From: Rhodoferax sp.
GTDB lineage: Bacteria > Pseudomonadota > Gammaproteobacteria > Burkholderiales > Burkholderiaceae_C
Assembly (NCBI RefSeq): GCF_018063565.1
Contig: NZ_JAGPBB010000020.1
Coordinates: forward strand, 1 to 49,818
Direction: 5' to 3'
DNA length: 49,818 nucleotides
The first letter of the stretch is position 1; every line of letters begins with the position of its first letter. Made by a program: the position numbers and the translations under genes. Under the pieces are notes generated by a model. The model ran no database searches and had not been told where the DNA came from. It was given only the letters and a program-made list of their open reading frames with translations. Shown in pieces: positions 7,218 through 17,740 of this stretch.

Positions 7218-8785
7218 GCCTCCGCCGAACGGCCCTTCATGGCAAAAATGCCCTGGGGTCGCTTTTGAATAAAGATGATGATGAACACCAGCACCGCAAT
7301 CTTGGCCAGCACAGCGCCGGCCCAGCCCTCCAGAAACTTGTTCAGGACGCCCAGCCCCAGCGCGGCGTAGACCGTGCCAGCCAATTGCCCCACGCCGCCC
7401 AGCACCACCACCATGAACGCATCGACGATATAGCCCTGACCCAGGTCTGGCCCCACATTGCCCACCTGGCTCAACGCACAGCCCGCCAGCCCGGCAATGC
7501 CCGAGCCCAGCGCAAAGGCGTAGGTGTCAATGCGCGCGGTGTTCACCCCCATGCAGGCAGCAATCGGCCGGTTTTGCGTCACGCCTCGCACAAACAGGCC
7601 CAGGCGGGTTTTGCCAATCATCCACGCCACCGCGCCCAATACAAACAACGCAAAGCCGATGATCACCAGACGGTTAAACGGCAGCGACAGGTTGCCCAGC
7701 ACCTGCACGCCACCGCTCATCCACACCGGATTTTCCACCCCGACGTTTTGCGCACCAAACACGCTGCGCACCAGTTGCATCAGCATCAGGCTGATGCCCC
7801 AGGTGGCCAGCAGCGTCTCGAGCGGGCGGCCATACAGAAAGCGGATGACCGAGCGCTCCAGCGCCGCCCCCATCAACGCGGCAGCGGCAAACGACACCGG
7901 CACGGCGGCCAGCAAATACCAGTCAAACGCGCCGGGCAGGTACTTTTGAAACAGACCCTGCACCACATAGGTGGCGTAGGCGCCAATCATCATCAGCTCG
8001 CCATGCGCCATGTTGATCACACCCATCAGCCCGTAGGTAATGGCCAGGCCAAGCGCCACCAGCAACAAGATCGAGCCCAAGCTGATGCCGCTGAAGATTG
8101 CCCCCAGCCGGTCGCCCCAGGCCAGGGCAGACTCGACCTGGCGCAGCGCAGCGCCCAGCGCCGCCTTCACCTCGGGGTCTGTTTCTTGCTCCAGGCGCGC
8201 CAGCAGCATGGTTTTGGTGTTGGCCTGGCCACTGCCCGCCAACTGCTTGGCGGCCGCAAGGCGCTTGCCCCGATCGGCGCTGCCCAGCAGGGCTGCCGCA
8301 CGCACCATACCCAGCTGGTCTTTGATGCTGGCGTTTTGCTCGGTGGCCAAGGCTTTTTCGATCAAGGGCAGCTTGGTTTCATCAGCATCACTTTGCAGTT
8401 GCTTGACTGCGGCGGCGCGCACCGTGTCGTCTTTGGAAAACAGCTTGAGCGCTGCCAGCGCCGAGTCGATCTCACCACGCATGCGGTTGTTGTTGATCAC
8501 ATCTTCGGCCTCTGCAGGCAATGGCAGCTCGGTGCCCGTGACCGCATCAAAGGCCTTGTCGTCCTTAACCACCAATACTTTGTCGCCAGCGACCTTGACG
8601 GCATCGTCGGCGAGCGCCTGAAGAAATGCGGCGGACTTTTCATCAGCCGTCAGCATCGCTTTGCCCAGCGCCTCAACGCGCGCATCCGTCTCGCCGATTG
8701 TGATGCCTTTTACCTCATCAGCGCTTATGGCATAAGCGTGACCAGCTACAAATAGCAAAGCAGTGACGAGAAATTTATAGAGCAT
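7214..8785 (-). CDS. urtB: Urea ABC transporter permease UrtB with periplasmic N-terminal extension
   Basis: 523 residues. The N-terminus is a Sec signal peptide (MLYKFLVTALLFVAGHAYA) followed by a helical domain of about 200 residues rich in Ala/Leu/Lys, as usual for proteobacterial UrtB, then a LivH-like permease with GLAITYGLMGVINMAHGELM and GVNTARIDTYAFALGSGIAG. ATG at 8785 is chosen because it starts the signal peptide; a frame-open ATG at 8818 lies inside a hairpin and would add 11 residues before it. No clear Shine-Dalgarno precedes 8785. The codons for the signal-peptide cleavage region lie in an interspersed repeat (8720-8756). Works with UrtA, C, D and E in high-affinity urea import. 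Confidence 0.94.
   Translation of the reverse strand: MLYKFLVTALLFVAGHAYAISADEVKGITIGETDARVEALGKAMLTADEKSAAFLQALADDAVKVAGDKVLVVKDDKAFDAVTGTELPLPAEAEDVINNNRMRGEIDSALAALKLFSKDDTVRAAAVKQLQSDADETKLPLIEKALATEQNASIKDQLGMVRAAALLGSADRGKRLAAAKQLAGSGQANTKTMLLARLEQETDPEVKAALGAALRQVESALAWGDRLGAIFSGISLGSILLLVALGLAITYGLMGVINMAHGELMMIGAYATYVVQGLFQKYLPGAFDWYLLAAVPVSFAAAALMGAALERSVIRFLYGRPLETLLATWGISLMLMQLVRSVFGAQNVGVENPVWMSGGVQVLGNLSLPFNRLVIIGFALFVLGAVAWMIGKTRLGLFVRGVTQNRPIAACMGVNTARIDTYAFALGSGIAGLAGCALSQVGNVGPDLGQGYIVDAFMVVVLGGVGQLAGTVYAALGLGVLNKFLEGWAGAVLAKIAVLVFIIIFIQKRPQGIFAMKGRSAEA
8720..8756. repeat. Interspersed palindromic repeat inside the urtB signal-peptide coding region
   Basis: CGCTTATG (8722-8729), one base, then CATAAGCG (8731-8738), followed by AGCTA and ATAGC. 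The same order of elements (AGCGCTTAT, palindrome partner, AGCTA/TAGC) occurs near 25926, and degenerate versions occur near 34508, 36344 and 43197. Here it is translated in frame as part of the UrtB signal peptide (residues about 14-23). Confidence 0.6.
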
Positions 8786-8798
8786 AGTAAGAACCTGT

Positions 8799-8827
8799 AG
8801 CGTAGGCACGGCATCCATGCCTACGCT
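8799..8827 (-). promoter_or_regulatory. Intercistronic hairpin just upstream of urtB
   Basis: AGCGTAGGCA (8799-8808) and TGCCTACGCT (8818-8827) make a perfect 10-bp stem with a 9-nt loop, 14 bp upstream of the urtB ATG in the urtA-urtB gap. In the mRNA it would sit next to the ribosome entry region of urtB and could dampen its translation or block 3' exonuclease from urtA. It may also be a partial terminator, although no T-run follows. Confidence 0.6.
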
Positions 8828-8866
8828 GCAATTTCCTGACGGTCATGGTCCATGGTCTTCTAAACC

Positions 8867-8927
8867 GCAAGAATGGGGGGCAGAGCCGACTCCGCTGGGC
8901 TGCGCGGATCCGACCCCCAACTCTTGC
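8867..8927 (-). repeat. Long imperfect palindrome (REP-like) after urtA
   Basis: Only 10 bp beyond the urtA stop the outer arms GCAAGA (8867-8872) and TCTTGC (8922-8927) and inner arms TGGGGG (8874-8879) and CCCCCA (8914-8919) pair with a 1/2-nt bulge, and the interior can pair further (TCCGC with GCGGA). The element is about 61 nt long with GGGG.CAGAGCCGACTCCGC content resembling REP elements. It lacks a following T-run, so read-through to urtB is expected, with protection of upstream urtA mRNA. Confidence 0.55.
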
Positions 8928-8937
8928 TACGTTGCGC

Positions 8938-10212
8938 TTACTTCTTCGCGGGCTCGTCAGGCTTCTTGTCGTTGCCTTCGATGAACGGGCTCCACGGCTT
9001 GGCTTTCACCGGGCCGGGGGTTTTCCAGACCACGTTGAACTGGCCATCGGCCTTGATTTCGCCAATAAACACGCTCTTGTGCAGGTGGTGATTTTTCTCA
9101 TCCATCTTGCTCACGATGCCGCTCGGTGCCTTGAAGGTCTGGCCGGCCATGGCGGCAATCACCTTGTCCACATCCGTCGACTTGGCTTTTTCAACGGCCT
9201 GCTTCCACATGTTGATGCCGATGTAAGTGGCTTCCATGGGGTCGTTGGTGAGCGGTTTGTCTTTATGGCCGGCAATGCCCTTGGCTTTGGCGTAGTCAGA
9301 CCATTTTTTGATGAACTCGGTGTTGGTCGGGTTCTTGATGGACTGGAAGTAGTTCCAGGCAGCCAGGTGGCCCACCAGCGGCTTGGTATCGACGCCGCGC
9401 AGTTCTTCTTCACCCACGCTGAAGGCCACCACCGGCACGTCCTTGGCTTTCAGGCCAGCGTTGCCAAGTTCCTTGTAGAACGGCACGTTGGAGTCGCCAT
9501 TGATGGTCGACACCACAGCGGTCTTGCCACCAGCGCTGAACTTCTTGATGTCAGCCACAATGGTCTGGTAATCCGAGTGGCCAAACGGGGTGTATTTTTC
9601 GTCGATATCGGTTTCTTTCACGCCCTTGGATTTAAGGTAGGCGCGCAAGATTTTGTTGGTGGTGCGCGGGTACACGTAGTCGGTGCCCAGCAACACCCAG
9701 CGCTTGGCCGCGCCGCCGTCTTTGCTCATCAAATAGTCCACCGCGGGAATGGCTTGCTGGTTGGGCGCAGCGCCGGTGTAAAACACGTTTTTCGAGAGTT
9801 CTTCACCTTCGTACTGCACTGGGTAAAACAGCAGGCCGTTCATTTCTTCCACGACCGGCAGCACGGACTTGCGGCTCACCGAAGTCCAGCAGCCAAAAAT
9901 CACGTCAACCTTGTCTTGTCCCAGCAGTTGTTTGGTCTTTTCGGCAAACAGCGGCCAGTTGGACGCCGGGTCGACCACCACGGGTTCGAGCTTTTTGCCC
10001 AGCACGCCGCCCTTGGCGTTGATTTCGTCAATGGCCATGAGCACGGTGTCTTTCAACACGGTTTCAGAAATGGCCATGGTGCCCGACAGGCTGTGCAAAA
10101 TGCCGACCTTGATGGTGTCGGCCGCCAGCGCGGGCAGCGCCGAGAGGGTGGAAAGCGCCACAGCAGCGGTGAGCGCCTTGAGCGTGAAACGACGTGAGTT
10201 CAAAGTTGACAT
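8938..10212 (-). CDS. urtA: Urea ABC transporter substrate-binding protein UrtA
   Basis: 424 residues, the periplasmic urea receptor. The start MSTLNSRRFTLKALTAAV has a twin-arginine-like motif and a hydrophobic core ending in LPALAA, so export may be by Tat or Sec. The mature protein begins DTIKVGILHSLSGTMAISE, diagnostic of the UrtA/AmiC-type Peripla_BP_5 family, with the conserved GCWTSVSRKSVLPVVEE and TDYVYPRTTNKI segments. ATG at 10212 is preceded by TCTGGAG at good spacing, better than an upstream in-frame start. It leads the operon; a 152-bp gap with two hairpins separates it from urtB, which is likely to give more UrtA than permease. Confidence 0.96.
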   Translation of the reverse strand: MSTLNSRRFTLKALTAAVALSTLSALPALAADTIKVGILHSLSGTMAISETVLKDTVLMAIDEINAKGGVLGKKLEPVVVDPASNWPLFAEKTKQLLGQDKVDVIFGCWTSVSRKSVLPVVEEMNGLLFYPVQYEGEELSKNVFYTGAAPNQQAIPAVDYLMSKDGGAAKRWVLLGTDYVYPRTTNKILRAYLKSKGVKETDIDEKYTPFGHSDYQTIVADIKKFSAGGKTAVVSTINGDSNVPFYKELGNAGLKAKDVPVVAFSVGEEELRGVDTKPLVGHLAAWNYFQSIKNPTNTEFIKKWSDYAKAKGIAGHKDKPLTNDPMEATYIGINMWKQAVEKAKSTDVDKVIAAMAGQTFKAPSGIVSKMDEKNHHLHKSVFIGEIKADGQFNVVWKTPGPVKAKPWSPFIEGNDKKPDEPAKK

Positions 10213-10323
10213 GGGTACGACTCCAGAGTTGATGAAACCGATGTCGCTGGTGGTCTGGCACTGATGGGTGACAGGAGAAATGCAGCGATGGGTCAACTTT
10301 AGGTATCCTCAGCCATTTGTGAA

Positions 10324-10341
10324 ATACGCCGAGTGGCGTAT
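10324..10341. promoter_or_regulatory. 18-bp palindrome between divergent urtA and kinase genes, candidate operator
   Basis: ATACGCC (10324-10330), GAGT, GGCGTAT (10335-10341) is a perfect inverted repeat in the 176-bp region shared by urtA (minus) and the hybrid kinase (plus). Its ATAC-N10-GTAT form recalls LysR-type sites, but spacing differs from the classical T-N11-A, and no regulator gene lies nearby. It could control both directions. No convincing sigma-54 promoter was seen for urtA. Confidence 0.4.
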
Positions 10342-10388
10342 GCAGGTGGCTTGTTCAGTATCATGTACTGCCAGAAGCGGAGACATCC

Positions 10389-12371
10389 ATGCCAGATCCG
10401 AGATCCTCACCTAAGGCTTGCGCGGCGTCCAGCGCCGAGCACAATTTGGCGCTGTTCCAGGCGGTTTTCGACGAGATCCCCGACGTCATCGTCCTGAAAG
10501 ATGCACGCGGTGATTTCCTTTTGTGCAACCAGACCGTGGCACGGCTATATGGCACGACGCCGGAGGCCATGGTGGGCAAACACGACGACGATTTTGGTGT
10601 ACCCAAGGAAGTAGCCGATGGCTTTAGGGAAAACGTGCTGGGCATCATGGCACGCGGTCAGACGGAAGTGGTGTTCGAGAACAGTCTGGATGCAGCCACC
10701 GGAGAGTGGCGGCACTACAAATCGATCAAACGTCCGTTCAAGGATGCCAATGGCAACAACCAGATCCTGGTCATCGCGCATGACATCACCGATGTCGTCA
10801 AAGCCCAGCAAAAGGTGACCGAAAGCGAAAAGCGCCTGCGCGATGTCATGGCCGCGACACAAGAAGGCATCTGGGACTGGCAGGTCGACACCGGCATCGT
10901 CAGGCACAACGACCAGTGGTACCGGCTGTTGGGTTTTTCTGAGGGTGAAATTGCCGACAACGTCGCGGCGTTTTCCGCGCATGTGCACGCTGACGACCGG
11001 CAAATGGTGTGGCAGCGCATCCAGGCCCTGATGAGTGGCGCGACCGACACCTACCACTCAGAGCACCGCATGGTGCAAAAAGATGGCACGGTGATCTGGG
11101 TGCAAGATCGGGGTCGCATTGCCGAGCGCGACGCGCAGGGCCAGCCCGCGCGCGTGGTGGGGGCCTACGCCAATATCACCGACCGCAAGAAGCAACAAGC
11201 CGACCTGGAACAGGCGCTGAGTTCGGCGCAGGACGCCACCCGCGCCAAGAGCGACTTTTTGGCCACCATGAGCCATGAGCTGCGCACGCCGCTCAACGGC
11301 ATCCTGGGCATGGCGCAAATGCTGCAATTGCCGCAAGTCGACGAAGCAACCCGCCATGACTACGCCCGCACCATCTTGAATTCGGGGCAAAGCCTGCTGC
11401 GACTGCTCAACGACATTCTGGACCTCAGCAAGGTCGAAGCCGGCCGACTGGAGCTGGACCAAAGCGTGTTTGACCTCAAGCAACTGGTGGCCGACACCAC
11501 CTTGGCCTTTGAAGAACTGGCGCAAAGCAAGGGCTTGACGCTGGAGACCCGCTTTTGTCATTTGCGCAGCAGCCACTACAAGGGCGACCCGCTGCGACTG
11601 CGCCAGATGATCTCCAACTATCTTGGCAACGCCATCAAATTCACCCCTCAGGGCAAAGTCGAGCTTGAGGTCGGCGAAGTCAGCCTTGACGGCAAAACAC
11701 CTCAGCTTGAATTTTCTGTGAGCGACAGCGGCATTGGCATCGCGCCGGACAAGCAGGCGCTCCTGTTCAAGCCGTTCACCCAGGCCGACAGCTCGACCAC
11801 GCGACAGTTTGGTGGCACCGGGTTGGGCCTGTCAATCGTGGCACGACTCGCCGAACTGATGGGCGGCCAGGTCGGACTGGAAAGCGGTGTTGGCATTGGC
11901 TCACGCTTCTGGTTCCGGGTGGCCACCGAACCGCAGGCGAGCCCGCAAAGGCTGCCGGCCACAGCGGCCAGGCCGATCGACGCCACAGCGTTGACGGGGC
12001 GGATTCTGGTCGCCGAAGACAACCCGGTCAACCGGATGGTGGCCAAAGCGTTGCTGGAAAGCCAAAACCTGACCGCAGACTTTGTGGAAGACGGACAGGC
12101 CGCTGTCGACGCCGTGACTGGCGGGACCAATTACGATCTGATCCTGATGGATATCCTGATGCCCGTGATGGATGGCCTGCAGGCGACGCGCTGCATCCGC
12201 AACTGGGAAGCGGCGAACGGTTTGCAGCGGTGCGCCATCGTCGCGCTGACCGCCGGAGCGTTTGAAGATGACAAACAGCGCTGCGCAGAAGCAGGCATGG
12301 ACGACTTTCTGGCCAAACCGATCGAGCTGGCAAGCCTGGTCTCGTTGTTGTCCAACTGGCTTGCCGTTTAG
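10389..12371 (+). CDS. Cytosolic hybrid sensor kinase, PAS-PAS-HisKA-HATPase-REC
   Basis: 660 residues with no membrane segment. Two PAS domains (about 20-140 and 148-275; the second ends with the PAC-like GAYANITDRKKQ) precede HisKA with ATMSHELRTPLNG (His296), an ATPase domain with N box NYLGNAIKFT and G boxes DSGIGIA and FGGTGLGLS, and a receiver (about 538-658) with Asp588 in LILMDILMPVMDG and Lys in DFLAKPIEL. No HPt domain, so phosphate would have to pass to another protein. GGAGA 6 bp before ATG supports the start. First of four signalling genes on this strand, divergent from urtA. Its catalytic core closely resembles that of the kinase at 30017-32344. Confidence 0.9.
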   Translation: MPDPRSSPKACAASSAEHNLALFQAVFDEIPDVIVLKDARGDFLLCNQTVARLYGTTPEAMVGKHDDDFGVPKEVADGFRENVLGIMARGQTEVVFENSLDAATGEWRHYKSIKRPFKDANGNNQILVIAHDITDVVKAQQKVTESEKRLRDVMAATQEGIWDWQVDTGIVRHNDQWYRLLGFSEGEIADNVAAFSAHVHADDRQMVWQRIQALMSGATDTYHSEHRMVQKDGTVIWVQDRGRIAERDAQGQPARVVGAYANITDRKKQQADLEQALSSAQDATRAKSDFLATMSHELRTPLNGILGMAQMLQLPQVDEATRHDYARTILNSGQSLLRLLNDILDLSKVEAGRLELDQSVFDLKQLVADTTLAFEELAQSKGLTLETRFCHLRSSHYKGDPLRLRQMISNYLGNAIKFTPQGKVELEVGEVSLDGKTPQLEFSVSDSGIGIAPDKQALLFKPFTQADSSTTRQFGGTGLGLSIVARLAELMGGQVGLESGVGIGSRFWFRVATEPQASPQRLPATAARPIDATALTGRILVAEDNPVNRMVAKALLESQNLTADFVEDGQAAVDAVTGGTNYDLILMDILMPVMDGLQATRCIRNWEAANGLQRCAIVALTAGAFEDDKQRCAEAGMDDFLAKPIELASLVSLLSNWLAV

Positions 12372-12439
12372 GTGGCACGCTTGCGGCCCGTTTGCCACGC
12401 CACTTGATCGCGCCCGGACAGATCCACCAGCCCAGCGCC

Positions 12440-14329
<1,890 letters not shown>

Positions 14330-14374
14330 CATGGCGCGATCATGGTGTTAGAGTTATTTCCAGAGCCTTCCGCC

Positions 14375-17300
14375 ATGTCACCCAGCCATCTCCAGCGTTT
14401 GTCCATCAAGACCCGGGTCACCCTGTTCACGCTGGTGATCTTTCTGGCAAGTCTGTGGTCGCTGGCGTATTTGGCCTCCCGAATGTTGCGCGCAGACTTG
14501 GAACAAGTCTTCGGACAGCAGCAGTTCGCAACCGTGTCTTTGGTGGCCGCGCAGGTCAACCACGACTTTGAGATTCGCAGCAAGGCCCTTGAGAAAATGG
14601 CAGCAACATCTGCTGCTGCCCTTCAAGCCGGCTCTGCTGCGATGCAGACTCTGCTGGAGCAGAACGTCACACTGGCGGACTTATTCAACTTTGGCGTATT
14701 GGCCTACGGCGCCGACGGCACCGCCATTGCCGATGTGCCCCGTAACACCGGGCGGATTGGCGTGAACTACCTGGACAACCCGACCGTGATTGCCGCATTG
14801 AGGGAAGGGAAATCAACGCTCAGTGAGGTCCACCTTGGTAAAGTCTTGCGTGCGCCGGTGTTTGGGATGACCGTGCCGATTCGCGACACCCATGGACAGG
14901 TCATTGGCGCCTTGTCGGGCGTCATTGACTTGGGCAAGCCCAGTTTTCTGGACAATGTTTTTACCAATCGATACGGCGAGGCTGGTGGATATTTGCTGGT
15001 TGCACCCAGACAACGTCTGATTGTCGCGGCCACAGACAAGTCACGCATCATGGAGCAACTGCCACCGAAAGGCTTCAATGCAACGCTTGACCGTTTTATC
15101 GAGGGTCAAGACGGGTCAGCCATTTTTGTCAATCCGCGCCAGGTGGAGGTGATGGTCTCCGACAAACATATGCCCGATGTCGGTTGGATCGTGGCTGCCG
15201 TATTGCCCACCAGTGAGGCCTTTGCACCCATTCGCGCCATGCAACAGCGCCTGCTGCTGGCCACTTTGCTGTTGACCGTTTTGGCCGGTACCCTGACTTG
15301 GTGGATGCTGCGTCGCCAACTCGCGCCGATGCTCGATACAGTGCAGATGCTGCTGAGCCTGGCCGACAGCAATGAAACGCCGCAAGCGCTTCCGGTGCGA
15401 CGCCCGGACGAACTGGGTCACTTGGTGGACGGCTTCAACCGCTTGCTGCAAACACTCGCGCTGCGCGAATCTGCTCTGAAAGAAAGCTCCAGACACTATC
15501 GTCAGCTGGTTACGGATCTTCAGGTTGGTGTGGTGATTCAATCGCCCAGCTCGGAGATCGTAATGAGCAACCAGCTGGCGCTGGAGCTACTCGGTCTGAG
15601 TGAAGACCAGCTGTTGGGAAGAACCTCGATGGACCCCGGCTGGGACGTGATTCATGAGGACGGCTCGCCCTTCCCCGGCCCGACCCACCCGGTATCTCAA
15701 GCCATCTCGACCCTAAAGGCCATTGAAAATGTGGTGATGGGGGTATTCAGACCCACCAAACAAAACAGAGTCTGGCTGCTGGTCACGGCCAAGCCACAGT
15801 TCCACCCCGATGGCAGCCTGCATCAAGTGGTGGTCACCTTCAGCGACATCAGCAAGCGCAAGCAGGCTGAAGCCGCCCTGGCCAAGAGCGAGGCTTTCAA
15901 GAACACCATCCTGGATTCACTCACCGCCGAAATCGCCGTGGTAGACAGCCAGGGCATCATTCAAGCCGTTAACGAAAGCTGGCAACGCTTCTTGCTTGAC
16001 AACTCAGCTGGCCCAGGGTCCGCGATGCCGCTGATCGGTGTTGGCGCCAATTACCTGACGGCCTGCCGTTCCCAAAACAAGGCGCATGCCAGCAGTAGCC
16101 TGGAGGCCAGCACGGGCATTCAGGCGGTGCTTGGTGGTCGTCTTCCTCACTTCAACCTGGAATACCCGTGCGACTCGCCGAAGCAAAAGCGCTGGTTTGC
16201 CATGACGGTGGTGCCCCTTGGCCAGAATGTTCGCGACGGTGCGGTCATTTCACACACCGACATCACCAAATTGAAGCAGGCCACACAAGATGAACATCTT
16301 CGCAATCACATTCTTGAGCTGCTGGCAAGCGATCAAACCCTTTTGACGATTCTTGAACAATTGGTTCTGGGTGTTGAGAAACTGCAATCCAGTGCCTATT
16401 GCAGCATCCTGTTGCTCAGCGATGATGGGCGTTACCTCGAACACGGAATCGGTCCAAGCCTGCCTGCAACCTACAACGCCGCGCTGGAAGGCATAGAAAT
16501 CGGCATGGGCGTCGGGTCGTGCGGCACAGCAGCGTTCACAGGTGAGAGAGTAGTGGTTGAAGACATCTCCACTCATCCGTACTGGGCGCCGTATCTGGAC
16601 CTGGCCCGCAACGCCGGATTGGGCTCATGCTGGTCGCAACCGATTTTGGCTGCCAGCGGCCAGGTGCTGGGCACGTTCGCCATCTACCACCCTACACCCC
16701 ATTCACCCGAAGTGTCCGACATCGCACGAATCGAACAGTCGGCGCGACTGGCCAGCATTGCCATCGAGAAAAGCAGATGGTTGCAATTGCTCCGCGACAG
16801 CGAAGTACGGTTTCGCAGCATGATGGAAGACGTCGCCGGCGTGGCGGTACAAGGCTACGCGATGGACGGCACCATCACCTTCTGGAACCGTGCCTCTGAA
16901 CGGCTGTACGGCTTCAGCGCCCAGGATGCCATCGGCAGCAACTTGCTTGACTTGATCATTCCTGTCGAAATGCGCGAGGGAGTTGCCGCCGCGATGGCTG
17001 AGATGGCCACAACTGGCGTGGCCATTCCAGCCGGTGAATTGACGCTCCAAACTCGCGGTGGCGGTCGGGTTCAGGTTTTTTCCAACCATGTGCTGGTCAA
17101 GCCCGCAATGGGTGCTGTCGAAATGTTCTGCCTCGACATTGACCTGACAGAGCGAAAAGAGATGGAAGACCAGGTGCGACAGCTGGCCTTTTTTGACCCC
17201 CTGACCAAGCTGCCAAACCGTCGGGTGCTGGATGACCGGCTCAAACTGACCATGGCCAGCAGCAGTCGTACCGGCCGCTACGGCGCCTTGATCTTTCTTG

Positions 17301-17740
17301 ATCTCGATAATTTCAAACCACTCAACGACAGCCACGGTCACGATGCCGGTGACCTGCTGCTGATCGAGGTGGCGCGGCGACTCACTGCCTGCGTGCGGGA
17401 GATGGACACGGTGGTCCGCATGGGCGGTGACGAGTTCGTCGTCATGCTCGGTGAGCTCAAGACTGAACGCCATGAATCACATACACAGGCGGGCGTGATT
17501 GCCGAGAAAATTCGCATGGCACTCGCCCAGGCCTACACGCTCACCGTACGCCGCGAGGGTTTGCCAGAGATCACGGTGCAACACCATTGCTCTGCCAGCC
17601 TGGGTGTCGCACTCTTTGTCAACCACGAGAACAGTCAGGCGGACATATTGAAATGGGCTGATGCCGCCATGTACGCGGCCAAAGATGCTGGTCGCAACCG
17701 CGTACGGTTCCACGCCCCGGAAGGTACACCCGCAGCATGA
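14375..17740 (+). CDS. Diguanylate cyclase with dCache, HAMP, PAS, GAF and GGDEF domains
   Basis: 1121 residues. A first membrane helix (about 12-33), a large periplasmic dCache-like domain (about 35-290), a second helix (about 290-313) and HAMP (about 315-365) are followed by two PAS domains (375-500, 505-640), a GAF domain (645-800, YCSILLLSDDGRYLEHGIG), another PAS (808-930) and GGDEF (935-1110). The active motif MGGDEF is intact (1017-1021) and the allosteric I-site RxxD (REMD) lies five residues before it, so product inhibition by c-di-GMP is expected. No EAL domain. The start follows the kinase stop by 45 bp, and the stop overlaps the next gene by 4 bp. Confidence 0.92.
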   Translation: MSPSHLQRLSIKTRVTLFTLVIFLASLWSLAYLASRMLRADLEQVFGQQQFATVSLVAAQVNHDFEIRSKALEKMAATSAAALQAGSAAMQTLLEQNVTLADLFNFGVLAYGADGTAIADVPRNTGRIGVNYLDNPTVIAALREGKSTLSEVHLGKVLRAPVFGMTVPIRDTHGQVIGALSGVIDLGKPSFLDNVFTNRYGEAGGYLLVAPRQRLIVAATDKSRIMEQLPPKGFNATLDRFIEGQDGSAIFVNPRQVEVMVSDKHMPDVGWIVAAVLPTSEAFAPIRAMQQRLLLATLLLTVLAGTLTWWMLRRQLAPMLDTVQMLLSLADSNETPQALPVRRPDELGHLVDGFNRLLQTLALRESALKESSRHYRQLVTDLQVGVVIQSPSSEIVMSNQLALELLGLSEDQLLGRTSMDPGWDVIHEDGSPFPGPTHPVSQAISTLKAIENVVMGVFRPTKQNRVWLLVTAKPQFHPDGSLHQVVVTFSDISKRKQAEAALAKSEAFKNTILDSLTAEIAVVDSQGIIQAVNESWQRFLLDNSAGPGSAMPLIGVGANYLTACRSQNKAHASSSLEASTGIQAVLGGRLPHFNLEYPCDSPKQKRWFAMTVVPLGQNVRDGAVISHTDITKLKQATQDEHLRNHILELLASDQTLLTILEQLVLGVEKLQSSAYCSILLLSDDGRYLEHGIGPSLPATYNAALEGIEIGMGVGSCGTAAFTGERVVVEDISTHPYWAPYLDLARNAGLGSCWSQPILAASGQVLGTFAIYHPTPHSPEVSDIARIEQSARLASIAIEKSRWLQLLRDSEVRFRSMMEDVAGVAVQGYAMDGTITFWNRASERLYGFSAQDAIGSNLLDLIIPVEMREGVAAAMAEMATTGVAIPAGELTLQTRGGGRVQVFSNHVLVKPAMGAVEMFCLDIDLTERKEMEDQVRQLAFFDPLTKLPNRRVLDDRLKLTMASSSRTGRYGALIFLDLDNFKPLNDSHGHDAGDLLLIEVARRLTACVREMDTVVRMGGDEFVVMLGELKTERHESHTQAGVIAEKIRMALAQAYTLTVRREGLPEITVQHHCSASLGVALFVNHENSQADILKWADAAMYAAKDAGRNRVRFHAPEGTPAA

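Noticed and set aside
7169-8755. Long open frame on the plus strand (about 528 codons) across urtB
   Set aside because: It lies antisense to urtB, is rich in His/Gln/Arg as expected for a mirror frame of GC-rich coding DNA, and has no family motifs.
8845-10197. Open frame on the plus strand (about 450 codons) across urtA
   Set aside because: Same reason: antisense to a clear urtA, composition of a shadow frame.
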